Part shown: in pieces, positions 24,615 to 33,265 of the stretch
How positions within the stretch are numbered: the first letter of the stretch is position 1
How the letters are laid out: each line of letters begins with the position of its first letter
From: VXYL01 sp965116935
GTDB taxonomy: Bacteria; Pseudomonadota; Gammaproteobacteria; Pseudomonadales; Azotimanducaceae
Direction: 5' to 3'
DNA length: 64,000 nucleotides
Assembly: GCA_965116935.1 (NCBI GenBank)
Contig: OZ220737.1
Location: forward strand, 3,968,001-4,032,000
Notes under the pieces: model-generated
What the model was told of the DNA's origin: nothing
The model's database searches: none
What the model saw: only the letters and a program-made list of their open reading frames with translations
Program-made: the position numbers and the translations under genes

Positions 24615-25406
24615 ATGTCCATCCCCCAGTGTTCTGCCGCTTCCCCTGCGAGCGACGTTGCCGCGGCATTGGACGAGGCGGGATGCGTCGTCGTGACCGG
24701 AGTGATGGATGCCGAGTTGCGGCAGTCGATTGCGGGCGAGCTGGCGCCGCACATGGCGAATGCGCGATACATCGAAGAGGACGACCCGGCGCACTTCTAC
24801 CCCGGCCGTACGCGGCGCGTCACCGCCCTTGTTGCGCGGTCTCGAAGCGTCACCGACCGCTTGGTGGCACACCCGCTGAGCCGCCAGATCTGCGAGACCC
24901 ACCTGCTGCCCAATTGCGAGCACGGCTACCAACTGCATGTCTCCGCCGCGCTTGAGGTGGGCCCTGGCGCCCGCAAGCAGGTGCTGCATCGAGAAGAGGA
25001 TCCGTTCACCTTCTTTCCCCTGCCGCGCCCCAAGATCATTGTCGCCAGCATGTGGGCCGTTTCGGACTTCCGCGCCGACAACGGCGCCACGTTGCTGGTG
25101 CCCGGCAGCCACAAGTGGCCGGCGGACAGGAAAGCTGCACCGGACGAGGTGCTGAGCGCCGAGATGCCGGCGGGATCGGTGCTGTTCTGGATGGGTGGAA
25201 CGCTGCACGGCGCGGGCGCGAACACGTCCGAGGACCGGCGCTACGGAGTGATCCTCACCTATTCCTTGGGCTGGGTGCGGCAGGAAGAGAACCAATACCT
25301 CAACGTGCCGCCGAGTCGCATCGCGGAGCTGTCGACGGAAACCAGGCACATGCTTGGGTTCGACATGTACGCGGGGCTTGGCTTCTACGACCCGACCATT
25401 GCCTGA
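24615..25406 (+). CDS. Phytanoyl-CoA dioxygenase (PhyH) family protein
   Basis: 263 residues from the ATG at 24615. The core shows VLHREEDPFTFF, where the metal pair reads HxE instead of the usual HxD, the strand GATLLVPGSHKW, and the distal GTLHGAGANTSEDRRYG with His and Arg for iron and 2-oxoglutarate. It is divergent from the zinc-responsive operon and shares its upstream region. A TTGACA at 24542 may be its -35 box. The substrate is unknown. Confidence 0.85.
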   Translation: MSIPQCSAASPASDVAAALDEAGCVVVTGVMDAELRQSIAGELAPHMANARYIEEDDPAHFYPGRTRRVTALVARSRSVTDRLVAHPLSRQICETHLLPNCEHGYQLHVSAALEVGPGARKQVLHREEDPFTFFPLPRPKIIVASMWAVSDFRADNGATLLVPGSHKWPADRKAAPDEVLSAEMPAGSVLFWMGGTLHGAGANTSEDRRYGVILTYSLGWVRQEENQYLNVPPSRIAELSTETRHMLGFDMYAGLGFYDPTIA

Positions 25407-25422
25407 CGCACCGGGCCCAGAC

Positions 25423-25851
25423 ATGGCCGGTGAGTGGGAGATTCGGCCCTTTGAGGCACGGGACGGCGAAGCGGTGGTGGCGCTTTGGCACGCCTGCGGC
25501 TTGGTGGTGCCGTGGAACGACCCGGTCAAAGACATCGAGCGCAAGCTCCGCGTTCAAGGGGAGATGTTTCTCGTTGGATCGCTGGGCGGAAGCGTTGTGG
25601 CCACCGTGATGGCTGGCTATGAAGGGCACCGCGGTTGGGTCAACTATCTCGCCGTTGCGCCGGAGCAGCGCCGGCAAGGCCTGGGGCGCCGGATGATGGC
25701 AGCGGCACAGGCGCGGCTTTACGCGATGGGGTGTCCCAAGATCAACTTGCAAATCAGGAAATTGAACCGGTCGGCGGCCCGCTTCTATCGCTCCCTCGGC
25801 TACGTGGAGGACGAGGTCATCAGCATGGGGAAGCGGTTGGTGGAGGATTGA
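25423..25851 (+). CDS. ypeA: GNAT family N-acetyltransferase, YpeA-type
   Basis: A 142-residue GNAT enzyme close to E. coli YpeA (141 residues), with shared landmarks PWNDPVKDIERK, GYEGHRGWVNYLAV, GCPKINLQI and a final GKRLVED. The acetyl-CoA loop is QRRQGLGRR. The acceptor substrate is unknown. The start lies 17 bases after the PhyH stop, so the two probably share a transcript. A composite palindrome follows the stop. Confidence 0.9.
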   Translation: MAGEWEIRPFEARDGEAVVALWHACGLVVPWNDPVKDIERKLRVQGEMFLVGSLGGSVVATVMAGYEGHRGWVNYLAVAPEQRRQGLGRRMMAAAQARLYAMGCPKINLQIRKLNRSAARFYRSLGYVEDEVISMGKRLVED

Positions 25852-25862
25852 ACGGGGCAGCC

Positions 25863-26068
25863 AGCAATTCGCGCAGCGAACTGCCAACGCGCCATTACGG
25901 CGTGTCGGCAGTTTGTCAGCAGGAAATCTCCGGAGGGAGGGCGTCCCGCCCTCCGTCGCGCCCGCAAGGGCGCGCATTTTTGTTCGTCACCGAGTGTTCT
26001 GCGCGCCTTGCGGCGCGATGGAGGGCGAGACGCCCTCCCTCCGAAGGTCCGCAAAGTCCGACAGGGCG
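25863..26068. repeat. Composite palindromic element: R1 copy 2 plus long nested inverted repeat
   Basis: The left part (25863-25910) is R1: AGCAATTCGCGCAGCGAACTG, then GCGCC-ATTAC-GGCGT. The main body has about 45-bp inverted arms (25931-25976 and 26000-26043), each containing its own hairpins (GGAGGGCG-TCC-CGCCCTCC type and CGCGCC/GGCGCG). The right tail, AAGTCCGACAGGGCGCTAG, ends in the TAG stop of the minus-strand gene. It fills the space between two convergent genes and may terminate both. Confidence 0.8.
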
Positions 26069-26800
26069 CTAGCCCTTGTGGTATGCCGCGAGCAGCTTGG
26101 CGTAGGCGGCGATGAGGGCCGTGTGGTCGAGGCCCACGGCGAGCTCGGGCGGCCAGTAGGCATTGCCGTTCGCGAAGGCGAGCTTCTGCAGCAGGGTTGC
26201 GGCGTGGTGCCAGTCTGCCACTTGGCTTACCCAATGGGTGCCGATGCCGCCGGGCTGCGCTACGTGTTCGGCCGTGGCGTCGGGCAAGGGTTGGGGCACT
26301 TCGGCGTTGGGCGGCAGGCAGTCGGTGAGCTGGAGTTCGGTGATGGGGCCCTGGTAGTTCGGGATGTCCCTGCGGGCGCGGGCGCTGCCCGAGGCATCGT
26401 GGAGCTCGAACTGGGTCCAGGCTCCGGTGTCGGCCTCGAGCTTCAATCGCTGACGTGGCTCGAGGTCTGCGACCCTGCCTTCCGTGCCGGCTAGCGGGAG
26501 GCTGCAATCCGCCCCCTTCGTAAGGCCCCATCGGGCACCCGGCAGCCATTCCTCCACCCGTTCGGGCTCGGCCAAGTAGCTCCACGCGGCATCGGCGGTC
26601 AAGGGCAGTCGGCGCACGAACTGCACCGTGTGGCGGTCCAGCACGGACGCTGCGCCCTGGCAGAAGGCGCGCATGCCTGCGTCGTCCGGCAGGCGGAAGC
26701 GTCGGGCGATCTGGTCGGGGGTTTCGTAGTGCTTGCGCTGGGCGTCGAACCAGTTGAGGTTGGCGATCGCACCCTTGAGCGGCACGATGTCTGCGGCCAT
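26069..26800 (-). CDS. SRPBCC (START/AHSA1-like) domain protein
   Basis: A 243-residue protein. Residues 60-165 form a polyketide-cyclase/AHSA1-type hydrophobic-cavity domain, opening with VQFVRRLPLTADAAWSYLAE and ERVEEWLPGARWG. The C-terminal part, which contains TEHVAQPGGIGTHWV-like segments, is not recognised. Binding of a hydrophobic ligand is the general family role. It starts 37 bases after the penicillin-acylase-like gene, probably in one operon. Confidence 0.75.
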   Translation of the reverse strand: MAADIVPLKGAIANLNWFDAQRKHYETPDQIARRFRLPDDAGMRAFCQGAASVLDRHTVQFVRRLPLTADAAWSYLAEPERVEEWLPGARWGLTKGADCSLPLAGTEGRVADLEPRQRLKLEADTGAWTQFELHDASGSARARRDIPNYQGPITELQLTDCLPPNAEVPQPLPDATAEHVAQPGGIGTHWVSQVADWHHAATLLQKLAFANGNAYWPPELAVGLDHTALIAAYAKLLAAYHKG

Positions 26801-26836
26801 GACTGCTCCCTTACGCTGCGGCTACCCCGAGCAGGA

Positions 26837-29200
26837 TCATAGCCTTTGCCCGCGGTCCGAGGCGGGGGCGAGCGTTTGCTGGCTCGCTGCGGCGGCGCGG
26901 ATGTCGCTCCAGTCCCAGAGTTGCGGGATGGTGTCAACTTCCGCCCAGAGCTTGGCCTGATCGGCGTAATGCCGGCTGCCGGGATGGCCGGAAGCGCCCA
27001 AGGGCACGATCCAGCGGGAGTTCTTCCAGTCCGACGGGTCGTGGATGTAGCGGTTCACCGACATCACGGTGGCGACAAAGCGCTCTGTCATGGAATAGGC
27101 CCCGGCGAGGGGCGTGTCGCCGTCGCCGTGCGTGGAGAGGGCAGGCGGGTCGAGCAGCGCCGCGCAATCGGGAAAGGCCTTCGACAGCGGATGGCGGGGA
27201 CGGGTGCCGTGGACCCCGCCCCAACTCCACTCGCCCATCTCATCGCCGAGTCGGGTGCGCAGTTCCTGAACGGCACGCGCGAGGGCCGCTTCGATGCGGT
27301 GCTGCCAGGTTTCGTCGGGAGCGAGGCAAGTGTCGTCGTTGCGGGCCATGGCGGCCACCGCTTGCGCGTACAGCATGCCAAGATGCGAGGCGGCGCCGCG
27401 GGCCAAAGGGTGCGTGGGCGTCATGGTGGCCTCGGACACCTCGCCGAGCGCGGCGCGGGCGACATCGGCAAAGAGATAGGTGCGGGCTGCGCCGTAGATC
27501 GCGGCTGCGGCGGATGCGCGATCCATGCGCCCGTCCCAGGCCGCGACGATGTCGCGCGCGTCAAGAACGTCGGCATCCGCCGGTGAGAGCTCGCGGACGC
27601 GCTGCACGAAAACCTGAGCCGGAATCGAGTGGCGTTCTGCGTGGATGGACGCCATGTCTGCCGGCGTGGCGGCGGCCGGTGCAATCTCGCCGAGTCGATC
27701 GGTGATTCGCCGCGCGCGCCAGTCGGGCGCGAAGAATGTGTTGATGTAGTGCGGATAGTCGGCGGTGGTGGGGGCGTTGTTGCAGGTCACGACGAAGCCG
27801 GCGTCGGGGTTGCGGGCGTGGGGCATTTCCTCGAACGGGATCTGGCCTTGCCACTCGTGCTCCCCGCTCCAGCCCGGCACCGGTGCCCAGGCGTTGGCAG
27901 CGTGGCGCTTCGGGATGCGGCCGCGATAGCGATAGCCAAACTCGCCCTGCACGTCGGCATAGACGAAGTTGTTGACCGGCTCAGTCCATTCCCGGAGCGC
28001 CTCCTCGGCTGCGTCCGCCGAGCGTGCCATGAGGAGGTCGTGCAGCGTATTGGGCCAGGCCGTGCCGCTCAGGGTGCCGGTGTGCTGGAAGGCGATGCCG
28101 TGGCCGGCGTTGGGGTTGCCGGCGATGATGGGGCCGTGGCGTGTTCGGACGACGGTGAGCGTCTCCGCTTCGCTCTCTCGCACGGCGAGGGTGGTGGTCG
28201 TGACTTGTGCCGGCAGCCACTCGTCGCGGTAGGCGTATTCGAGCCCATCGTCCGTGCCGCGAAAGCGCTCGATGAAGAGGTCTTGGTAGTCGCCGAAGCC
28301 ATGCGTCATGCCCCAGGCGACGTGCTCGGTGTGGCTGAAGTGGGGCATCCCCGGAACGCCGGGAAGGGCGTAGCCGCTGCAGCGGAACTCGGGGCAGGTG
28401 ATGTGCGTTTGGTAGTACACATTGGGGGTGTCGAGGGCGCGGTGGGAGTCGCCGGCCACGAGGGGAAGCCCCGACGCGGTGCGGGAACCGCCGATCACCC
28501 AGGCGTTGCTGCCGCCGTCGGCTTCGTCCAACCAGCCGAGTTGGTTCAGGGAAGCGGCGAGTTCGTCGAGGCATCGCAGTTCCTCGCCGCCATAGCTTGC
28601 GCCCGGCGGCACCGATACGAGGCTGTCGTCCGGATAGCCTCGGAACAGCGGCGCTGCCCGTTCGGCACCGATGGCGAGGGCCAGGCGCACGCGGGATAGT
28701 TTGGCCTCGAAGGTGCCCATCAGCATGTTTCGCACCTTGTACACGGCCAGGCAATGCCACGGTTGCCAAGGCTCTGGTGCTGCGCCAAGCAGGCGGTACT
28801 CGATGGGGAGCGTGGAAGTGGTTTCGAGGAAGGCGTTCACGCCCGCCGCATACGCCGCGAGCATAGCCCTCGCGGCATCGCTCGATGCCTCGAGGTCGGC
28901 CTTGGCGGCGCGTTCCACGTCGAATCGCCGCATCAGCCGGTCTTCGGCGAGCCCCGACTCGCCGGAGAACTCCGCCCAGCGGCCGAGCGCACGGTGGCGG
29001 TCGTAGTCCATGTGCCAGAGGCGATCTTGTGCGGTGGCGAAGCCTTGGGCGAAGAAGGCATCGCTCGTGCAGGCGGCGCGAATGTGGGGGATGCCCCAGC
29101 CGTCCCGCACCACTTCCACAGTCTCATTGAGGCCGGGGGCGTGAATCGTGGATGCGAGATCGGGCAGGGCGGCTTGCAGGTCCGCTTCGGTCATGGACAT
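26837..29200 (-). CDS. Penicillin acylase family N-terminal nucleophile hydrolase
   Basis: A 787-residue Ntn-hydrolase precursor. The N-terminal alpha-chain part has VVRDGWGIPHIRA and FAQGFATAQDRLWHMD. The autocleavage site GGSNAWVIGG sits near residue 230, with the Ser becoming the nucleophile of the beta chain. FSHTEHVAWGMTHG and CNNAPTT are family landmarks. Members cleave amide bonds in beta-lactams, acyl-homoserine lactones and peptides. The start is ATG 29200 after GGGAG. No signal peptide is visible, unlike typical periplasmic members, so it may be cytoplasmic. Confidence 0.88.
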   Translation of the reverse strand: MSMTEADLQAALPDLASTIHAPGLNETVEVVRDGWGIPHIRAACTSDAFFAQGFATAQDRLWHMDYDRHRALGRWAEFSGESGLAEDRLMRRFDVERAAKADLEASSDAARAMLAAYAAGVNAFLETTSTLPIEYRLLGAAPEPWQPWHCLAVYKVRNMLMGTFEAKLSRVRLALAIGAERAAPLFRGYPDDSLVSVPPGASYGGEELRCLDELAASLNQLGWLDEADGGSNAWVIGGSRTASGLPLVAGDSHRALDTPNVYYQTHITCPEFRCSGYALPGVPGMPHFSHTEHVAWGMTHGFGDYQDLFIERFRGTDDGLEYAYRDEWLPAQVTTTTLAVRESEAETLTVVRTRHGPIIAGNPNAGHGIAFQHTGTLSGTAWPNTLHDLLMARSADAAEEALREWTEPVNNFVYADVQGEFGYRYRGRIPKRHAANAWAPVPGWSGEHEWQGQIPFEEMPHARNPDAGFVVTCNNAPTTADYPHYINTFFAPDWRARRITDRLGEIAPAAATPADMASIHAERHSIPAQVFVQRVRELSPADADVLDARDIVAAWDGRMDRASAAAAIYGAARTYLFADVARAALGEVSEATMTPTHPLARGAASHLGMLYAQAVAAMARNDDTCLAPDETWQHRIEAALARAVQELRTRLGDEMGEWSWGGVHGTRPRHPLSKAFPDCAALLDPPALSTHGDGDTPLAGAYSMTERFVATVMSVNRYIHDPSDWKNSRWIVPLGASGHPGSRHYADQAKLWAEVDTIPQLWDWSDIRAAAASQQTLAPASDRGQRL

Positions 29201-29246
29201 GATGGCTCCCTTCGCAAGCGAGCGACTATAAACGGGAGGGTCGTGC

Positions 29247-29963
29247 ATGACTTGGTGGGAAGCGACGGACGCCGCAGGGGGATCGGTGCGGGAGTTTCGG
29301 GTTCAGCGGGAAGGAAGCGAGCGGCCCATCACCGGGGCCCTGTGGGCGCCAGAAAGCAAGACAGACGATGTGCCGCTTGTGCTGTTTGGCCACGGCGCCT
29401 CGGGCGACCGCTACCAGGCGCCCATCTGTCATCTGGCTCATCGCCTGGCGGACGTTGGCTGCGCCTCGCTCTCCATCGATGGGCCGGTGCATGGCCTGCG
29501 TCAGGTCGGACCTGGCGGACGCGCCGCGTTTGGCGACGAAATGCGTCGCGAAGGATTCGTCGACGACATGGTGGCGGACTGGCACGCCGCGCTCGATGCG
29601 GCGAAGGGCAAGATCGCTGTCGGGGAGATCCGCTACTTCGGGCTGTCGATGGGCTCCATCTTTGGCGTGCCGCTACTTGCCACGCTGCCGCAAGTGACGG
29701 CGGCGGTGCTGGGCCTGCTTGGCACAACCGGTGCGGTGGCGCCGCTTGCGGAACGCTTGGCGACGGACGCCACGCAGATTCGCTGCCGCCTGCTGTTCCT
29801 CATGCAGCTTGAGGACGAGCTGTTCCCGTGCGATGGCTGCCTTGCCTTGTTCGATGCCTTCGCGAGCGACGACAAGCGCCTGCACGCGAACCCCGGCCTG
29901 CACCCGGAGGTGCCGGCCGAGGAGATCGACTGCGCCTTCGACATGCTTGCGCCGGGTTCGTAG
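29247..29963 (+). CDS. Alpha/beta hydrolase (dienelactone-hydrolase-like)
   Basis: 238 residues. The oxyanion-side motif is LFGHGASGDRYQ, the nucleophile elbow is GLSMGSIFG (Ser), the acid is likely the Asp of LEDELFPC, and the His lies in GLHPEVP. GGGAGGG precedes the ATG at 29247. It is divergent from the penicillin-acylase gene with only 46 bases between the starts, so the promoters overlap. Hydrolysis of an ester or amide is likely; the substrate is unknown. Confidence 0.82.
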   Translation: MTWWEATDAAGGSVREFRVQREGSERPITGALWAPESKTDDVPLVLFGHGASGDRYQAPICHLAHRLADVGCASLSIDGPVHGLRQVGPGGRAAFGDEMRREGFVDDMVADWHAALDAAKGKIAVGEIRYFGLSMGSIFGVPLLATLPQVTAAVLGLLGTTGAVAPLAERLATDATQIRCRLLFLMQLEDELFPCDGCLALFDAFASDDKRLHANPGLHPEVPAEEIDCAFDMLAPGS

Positions 29964-30016
29964 GACGTGCGGTTACACTTGCCGGCAGTTTGTGACGCCC
30001 TTGGGAGGGAGCATAC

Positions 30017-30811
30017 GTGGCTTGGGAGCAAATCATCGCCGAGACGCACGATCGGGTCGGCGTCATTCGGCTGAACCGTCCGGAACGGCTGAATGCCTGG
30101 ACCGACACCATGTCCGGCGAGATCGTCGAACAGATCACGGCCTGGAACGAGGATGACGGCATCGGCGCGATCCTCGTTACGGGCGAGGGCAGGGCGTTTT
30201 GCGCTGGCGCCGACATTGGCGTCTTCGCCCAGCGCGCCGAGACGAACAAGCAGGGCGCCGGCGAGCCGCTGCGTCGTGGCGGCGCCTCTTTCACGCACTT
30301 CATTCGTGACTCGAAGCCCACCGTGGCGGCCATCAACGGCTATGCCGTAGGCGTTGGCCTCACCATGATCCTGCCGTTCGATGTGCGCATCGCCTCCACG
30401 GAAGCGCGCCTCAGCATCCGCTTCATCAAGATGGGGCTGATGCCGGAACTCGGCTCCACCCGGCTGCTCGCGCAGCTCATCGGCCTCGGCCCCGCCACCG
30501 ACATGTGCCTCACCGGGCGTATGGTGCCGGGCGAAGAGGCGCACCGGCTTGGCCTCGTGACGGAAGTCGTGGAACCGGATGCGCTTTTTGACACCGCGCT
30601 CGCCAAGGCGAACGAGATTGCCAACAACTCGACGCCCGCCGTGATGATGATCAAGGAGCTTCTGAACCGGAATCCCATGGACGCCGACCTAGAGGCAGTC
30701 ATGGAACGGGAGGGCATCCGCGACCAGATCGCCCGTCGCCTGCCGGACCACAGCGAGGCGGTGACGGCATTCATGGAGAAGCGCGAGGCCCGTTTCAACC
30801 GCACCGGCTAG
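30017..30811 (+). CDS. Enoyl-CoA hydratase/isomerase family protein
   Basis: A 264-residue crotonase-fold enzyme with GTG start after GGGAGGGAG. The CoA-binding and oxyanion regions are GRAFCAGADIGVF and AINGYAVGVGLTMILPFD. A Glu at the usual catalytic place lies in KMGLMPELGSTRLL. It could hydrate enoyl-CoA in fatty-acid or amino-acid breakdown. The gene ends in TAG just before a pair of REP hairpins and faces ispA. Confidence 0.9.
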   Translation: MAWEQIIAETHDRVGVIRLNRPERLNAWTDTMSGEIVEQITAWNEDDGIGAILVTGEGRAFCAGADIGVFAQRAETNKQGAGEPLRRGGASFTHFIRDSKPTVAAINGYAVGVGLTMILPFDVRIASTEARLSIRFIKMGLMPELGSTRLLAQLIGLGPATDMCLTGRMVPGEEAHRLGLVTEVVEPDALFDTALAKANEIANNSTPAVMMIKELLNRNPMDADLEAVMEREGIRDQIARRLPDHSEAVTAFMEKREARFNRTG

Positions 30812-30818
30812 CCGGACA

Positions 30819-30894
30819 GGGCGACGCATGCGTCGCCCCTACGACCGAGGCATGAAACGACACCCTTCCGTAGGGGCAACGCCTGCGTTGCCCC
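30819..30894. repeat. Paired REP hairpins between convergent genes
   Basis: Hairpin one is GGGCGACGCATGCGTCGCCC (30819-30838). Hairpin two pairs GGGGCAACGC with GCGTTGCCCC (30873-30894). The segments CGTCGCCCCTACG and CGTAGGGGCAACG also mirror each other, giving an inverted pair of repeats. It probably terminates both the enoyl-CoA hydratase and ispA transcripts. Confidence 0.75.
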
Positions 30895-30908
30895 GGCCTG
30901 CGCAAGCT

Positions 30909-31787
30909 TCAGCTAGTCCGCTCGACGACGAAGTTGGCGATCTCGCGCAAGTCGCCGGCGCGGGGGCCGAACGAGTCTAGGTGGGCGACGGCGTGCTCGA
31001 AGCGTCGTTGCCCCTCCTGCTTCGCTTCGGCGAGGCCGAGCAGCGTGACGTAGGTGGTCTTGCCCTGGCGTTCGTCCGAGCCTTGGGGCTTGCCGAGCTC
31101 TGCCGTGGTGCCGATGACGTCGAGCACGTCGTCGTAGATCTGAAAGGCAAGACCGATGTCGCGGGCGAAGGCATCGACGGCTTCGAGCTCTTCGTCGCGC
31201 AACGCGCCTGCGCTTGCCCCGAGCAGGACGCTGGCGCGGATGAGGGCGCCGGTCTTGCGTCGGTGCATCGTTTCCAGGTCCGCAAGTTGTAGCGGCTCCT
31301 CGCTGGCCTCGGCGGCGAGGTCCAACACTTGGCCTCCCACCATCCCCCCCGCACCGGCTGCGCCCGATAGCAACTGCGTCCAGCGTTGGGCAAGACGTGG
31401 CTCGGCGTCCACGGCGACCGTCTCGAATGCCAGCGCCTGCAAGGCATCCCCCACCAGCACGGCCATCGCCTCGCCGAAGCGCACATGCACGGTAGGCTGG
31501 CCGTGGCGCAGATCGTCATCGTCCATGACAGGCAGGTCGTCGTGGACCAGTGAGTAGGCGTGGATCAGCTCCACCGCGGCGGCGGCCGGGTCGAGAGCGT
31601 CGGGCTCCACGCCGGCGAGCTGGCCGCCCGCATACACAAGCGCTGGGCGTATGCGCTTGCCGCCGCCCAACACCGTGTAGCGCATCGCTTCGTGCAGCGT
31701 GGCCGGGTTGGTGTCGGCGGCCGGCATGACACGGTCCAGATAGCGATGGACGCGGCTCGCGGCGCTCGTGAGGGTTTCGGGGTGCAT
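30909..31787 (-). CDS. ispA: Farnesyl/geranyl diphosphate synthase
   Basis: A 292-residue short-chain prenyltransferase joining isopentenyl diphosphate to allylic primers. The first Asp-rich motif is DDLPVMDDDDLRHG and the second is YDDVLD; GGGKRIRP binds the diphosphate. The ATG at 31787 is preferred to an upstream TTG. Length and motif match bacterial IspA, which makes farnesyl diphosphate for quinones and undecaprenyl carriers. No dxs gene is adjacent. Confidence 0.92.
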   Translation of the reverse strand: MHPETLTSAASRVHRYLDRVMPAADTNPATLHEAMRYTVLGGGKRIRPALVYAGGQLAGVEPDALDPAAAAVELIHAYSLVHDDLPVMDDDDLRHGQPTVHVRFGEAMAVLVGDALQALAFETVAVDAEPRLAQRWTQLLSGAAGAGGMVGGQVLDLAAEASEEPLQLADLETMHRRKTGALIRASVLLGASAGALRDEELEAVDAFARDIGLAFQIYDDVLDVIGTTAELGKPQGSDERQGKTTYVTLLGLAEAKQEGQRRFEHAVAHLDSFGPRAGDLREIANFVVERTS

Positions 31788-32124
31788 GTCGCGCAAGTGT
31801 ACCGGCAACCGCCAACACGTTCGTAGAGCGCGCTAGCACGCGAACAAGGCGGGCCTTCGGAGGGAAGGCATTCTGCCTTCCCTGGCGCCGATAGGCGCCC
31901 TTCCTTTGTCGGCATCCGGCCCGTGCGCCTGAGGGCGCACGAGGGAAGGCAGAATGCCTTCCCTCCGAAGGCCCCTGCATCGTCAAGTCCGACAGACTGC
32001 TAGCGCCACAGGCACCGTTGCCTTCGGACAACGCTTCTTGCCCCAGCCCAAGCCGTCCAATCACCCTGTCGGCATCCGGCCGGCTTGCCGTCCGAATCCC
32101 GACAGGCTGCTAGAATCTTCCTGC
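31788..32124. other. Divergent intergenic region filled by palindromic repeats
   Basis: This 337-bp gap between ispA and the HsaA-like gene holds the nested palindrome plus flanking pieces: a TTCG/CGAA hairpin ending CGCGCTAGC near 31826, a right tail AAGTCCGACAGACTGCTAGC near 31985, and a CTGTCGG/CCGACAG hairpin at about 32068-32106. No gene is supported. The promoters of both neighbours must lie in or beside the repeats. Confidence 0.6.
31851..31974. repeat. Nested palindrome with perfect 33-bp inverted arms
   Basis: 31851-31883 and 31942-31974 are perfect inverted copies. Each arm is itself a hairpin around AAGGCATTCTGCCTT. Inside lie two further hairpins, GGCGCC-GATA-GGCGCC (31884-31899) and GTGCGCC-TGAG-GGCGCAC (31923-31940). 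The order arm, hairpin, spacer, hairpin, arm is the same as at 25931-26043 although the bases differ. Confidence 0.85.
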
Positions 32125-33258
32125 ATGAACTCGGGGGTTACAGAGCGGGGGACGCCGCTGGCAAGGGCGCGGGCGGTGGCGCCGCGCATTCGGGCGGCGG
32201 CGGATGAGATCGACGAAGGTCGGCGGATTCCGACTCCCCTCGCCGATGAGCTGATCGATCTTGGCATGTTCCGACTGCTGGTGCCGCAGTCGCTTGGCGG
32301 CGAACAGGTGGATTGGCTCGACTACCTCGACGTCGTGCGCACCATTGCCTATGCGGATGCGAGCGTTGGCTGGTGCGTTAATCAGGGAGCGGTGTTTGCC
32401 ACCACAAGCTGTCGCGCACCGGCGGCGCTGGCGGACGAGGTTTGGCGCAACCCGCGCACGGTGGTGGCGAACGGGCCGCCGCAAGGCGTCACCAGCGAGG
32501 AGGTGCCAGGCGGCTATCGCCTGAGCGGACGTTGGAACTTCTCTAGCGGCTGCCGCCACGCCAACTGGATGGCGGCGCTCAATGCCGATCGCGGTGCGCC
32601 GCCGAGGCTGCATCTCATCCCGAAGGATCAGGTGCGGCTAGTGGATGTGTGGCAGGTGCAGGGGCTGCGCGGCACCGGTAGCTTCAGCTTCGAGGTGAAG
32701 GACCTGTTCGTGCCGGACTCTCGCACCATGCCGCTGAACGTACCGCCCTATGCGGACGGCGCGATCTATCTCCCGCCGCAAGGGCTGCTGTTCGCTTGCG
32801 GCTTCGGCTGCGTGGCGCTCGGCAATGCCCGCGCGGCAATCGATTCGACCGAGGAATTTGCCTCCGACAAGCGACCTCGCTTCGGTTCACGTCCACTGTC
32901 CCAGGACCCGGTCGTGCAACAAGCGGTGGGCAAGGCGGAGGCAATTTGGCGCGGTGCCAAGGCACTTCTGCACCACACGGTGGGAGGGGTTTGGGATGCC
33001 ATCCGGGAGCGCGGTGCCATCACGCTCGAGGAGCGGGTGGAACTGCGCATGGCCGGCACCCACGCGATTCGCGAGTCCGCCCGCGCCGTGGACATCTGCT
33101 ACAACCTGAGCGGCTCGTCCTCGATCTTCGCAGACCGCGCCATCCAGCGCCGCTTCCAGGATGCCCACGTCATCACCCAGCAGGTGCAAGGGCGCGAGGC
33201 TCACTACGAGACGGTGGGGCAGTTCTTCGTCGGAGAGGAACCCCGAGGCGTTATCTAG
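32125..33258 (+). CDS. Acyl-CoA-dehydrogenase-fold flavin monooxygenase (HsaA-like)
   Basis: A 377-residue protein of the acyl-CoA dehydrogenase fold. YRLSGRWNFSSGCRHANW and QGLRGTGSFSFEV are typical of group D flavin hydroxylases such as HsaA, where reduced flavin comes from a partner reductase. The C-terminal helical domain ends QGREAHYETVGQFFVG. A role in hydroxylating an aromatic or steroid-like substrate is likely, though a plain dehydrogenase cannot be excluded. No flavin reductase gene is adjacent. Confidence 0.8.
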   Translation: MNSGVTERGTPLARARAVAPRIRAAADEIDEGRRIPTPLADELIDLGMFRLLVPQSLGGEQVDWLDYLDVVRTIAYADASVGWCVNQGAVFATTSCRAPAALADEVWRNPRTVVANGPPQGVTSEEVPGGYRLSGRWNFSSGCRHANWMAALNADRGAPPRLHLIPKDQVRLVDVWQVQGLRGTGSFSFEVKDLFVPDSRTMPLNVPPYADGAIYLPPQGLLFACGFGCVALGNARAAIDSTEEFASDKRPRFGSRPLSQDPVVQQAVGKAEAIWRGAKALLHHTVGGVWDAIRERGAITLEERVELRMAGTHAIRESARAVDICYNLSGSSSIFADRAIQRRFQDAHVITQQVQGREAHYETVGQFFVGEEPRGVI

Positions 33259-33265
33259 GCGATCT

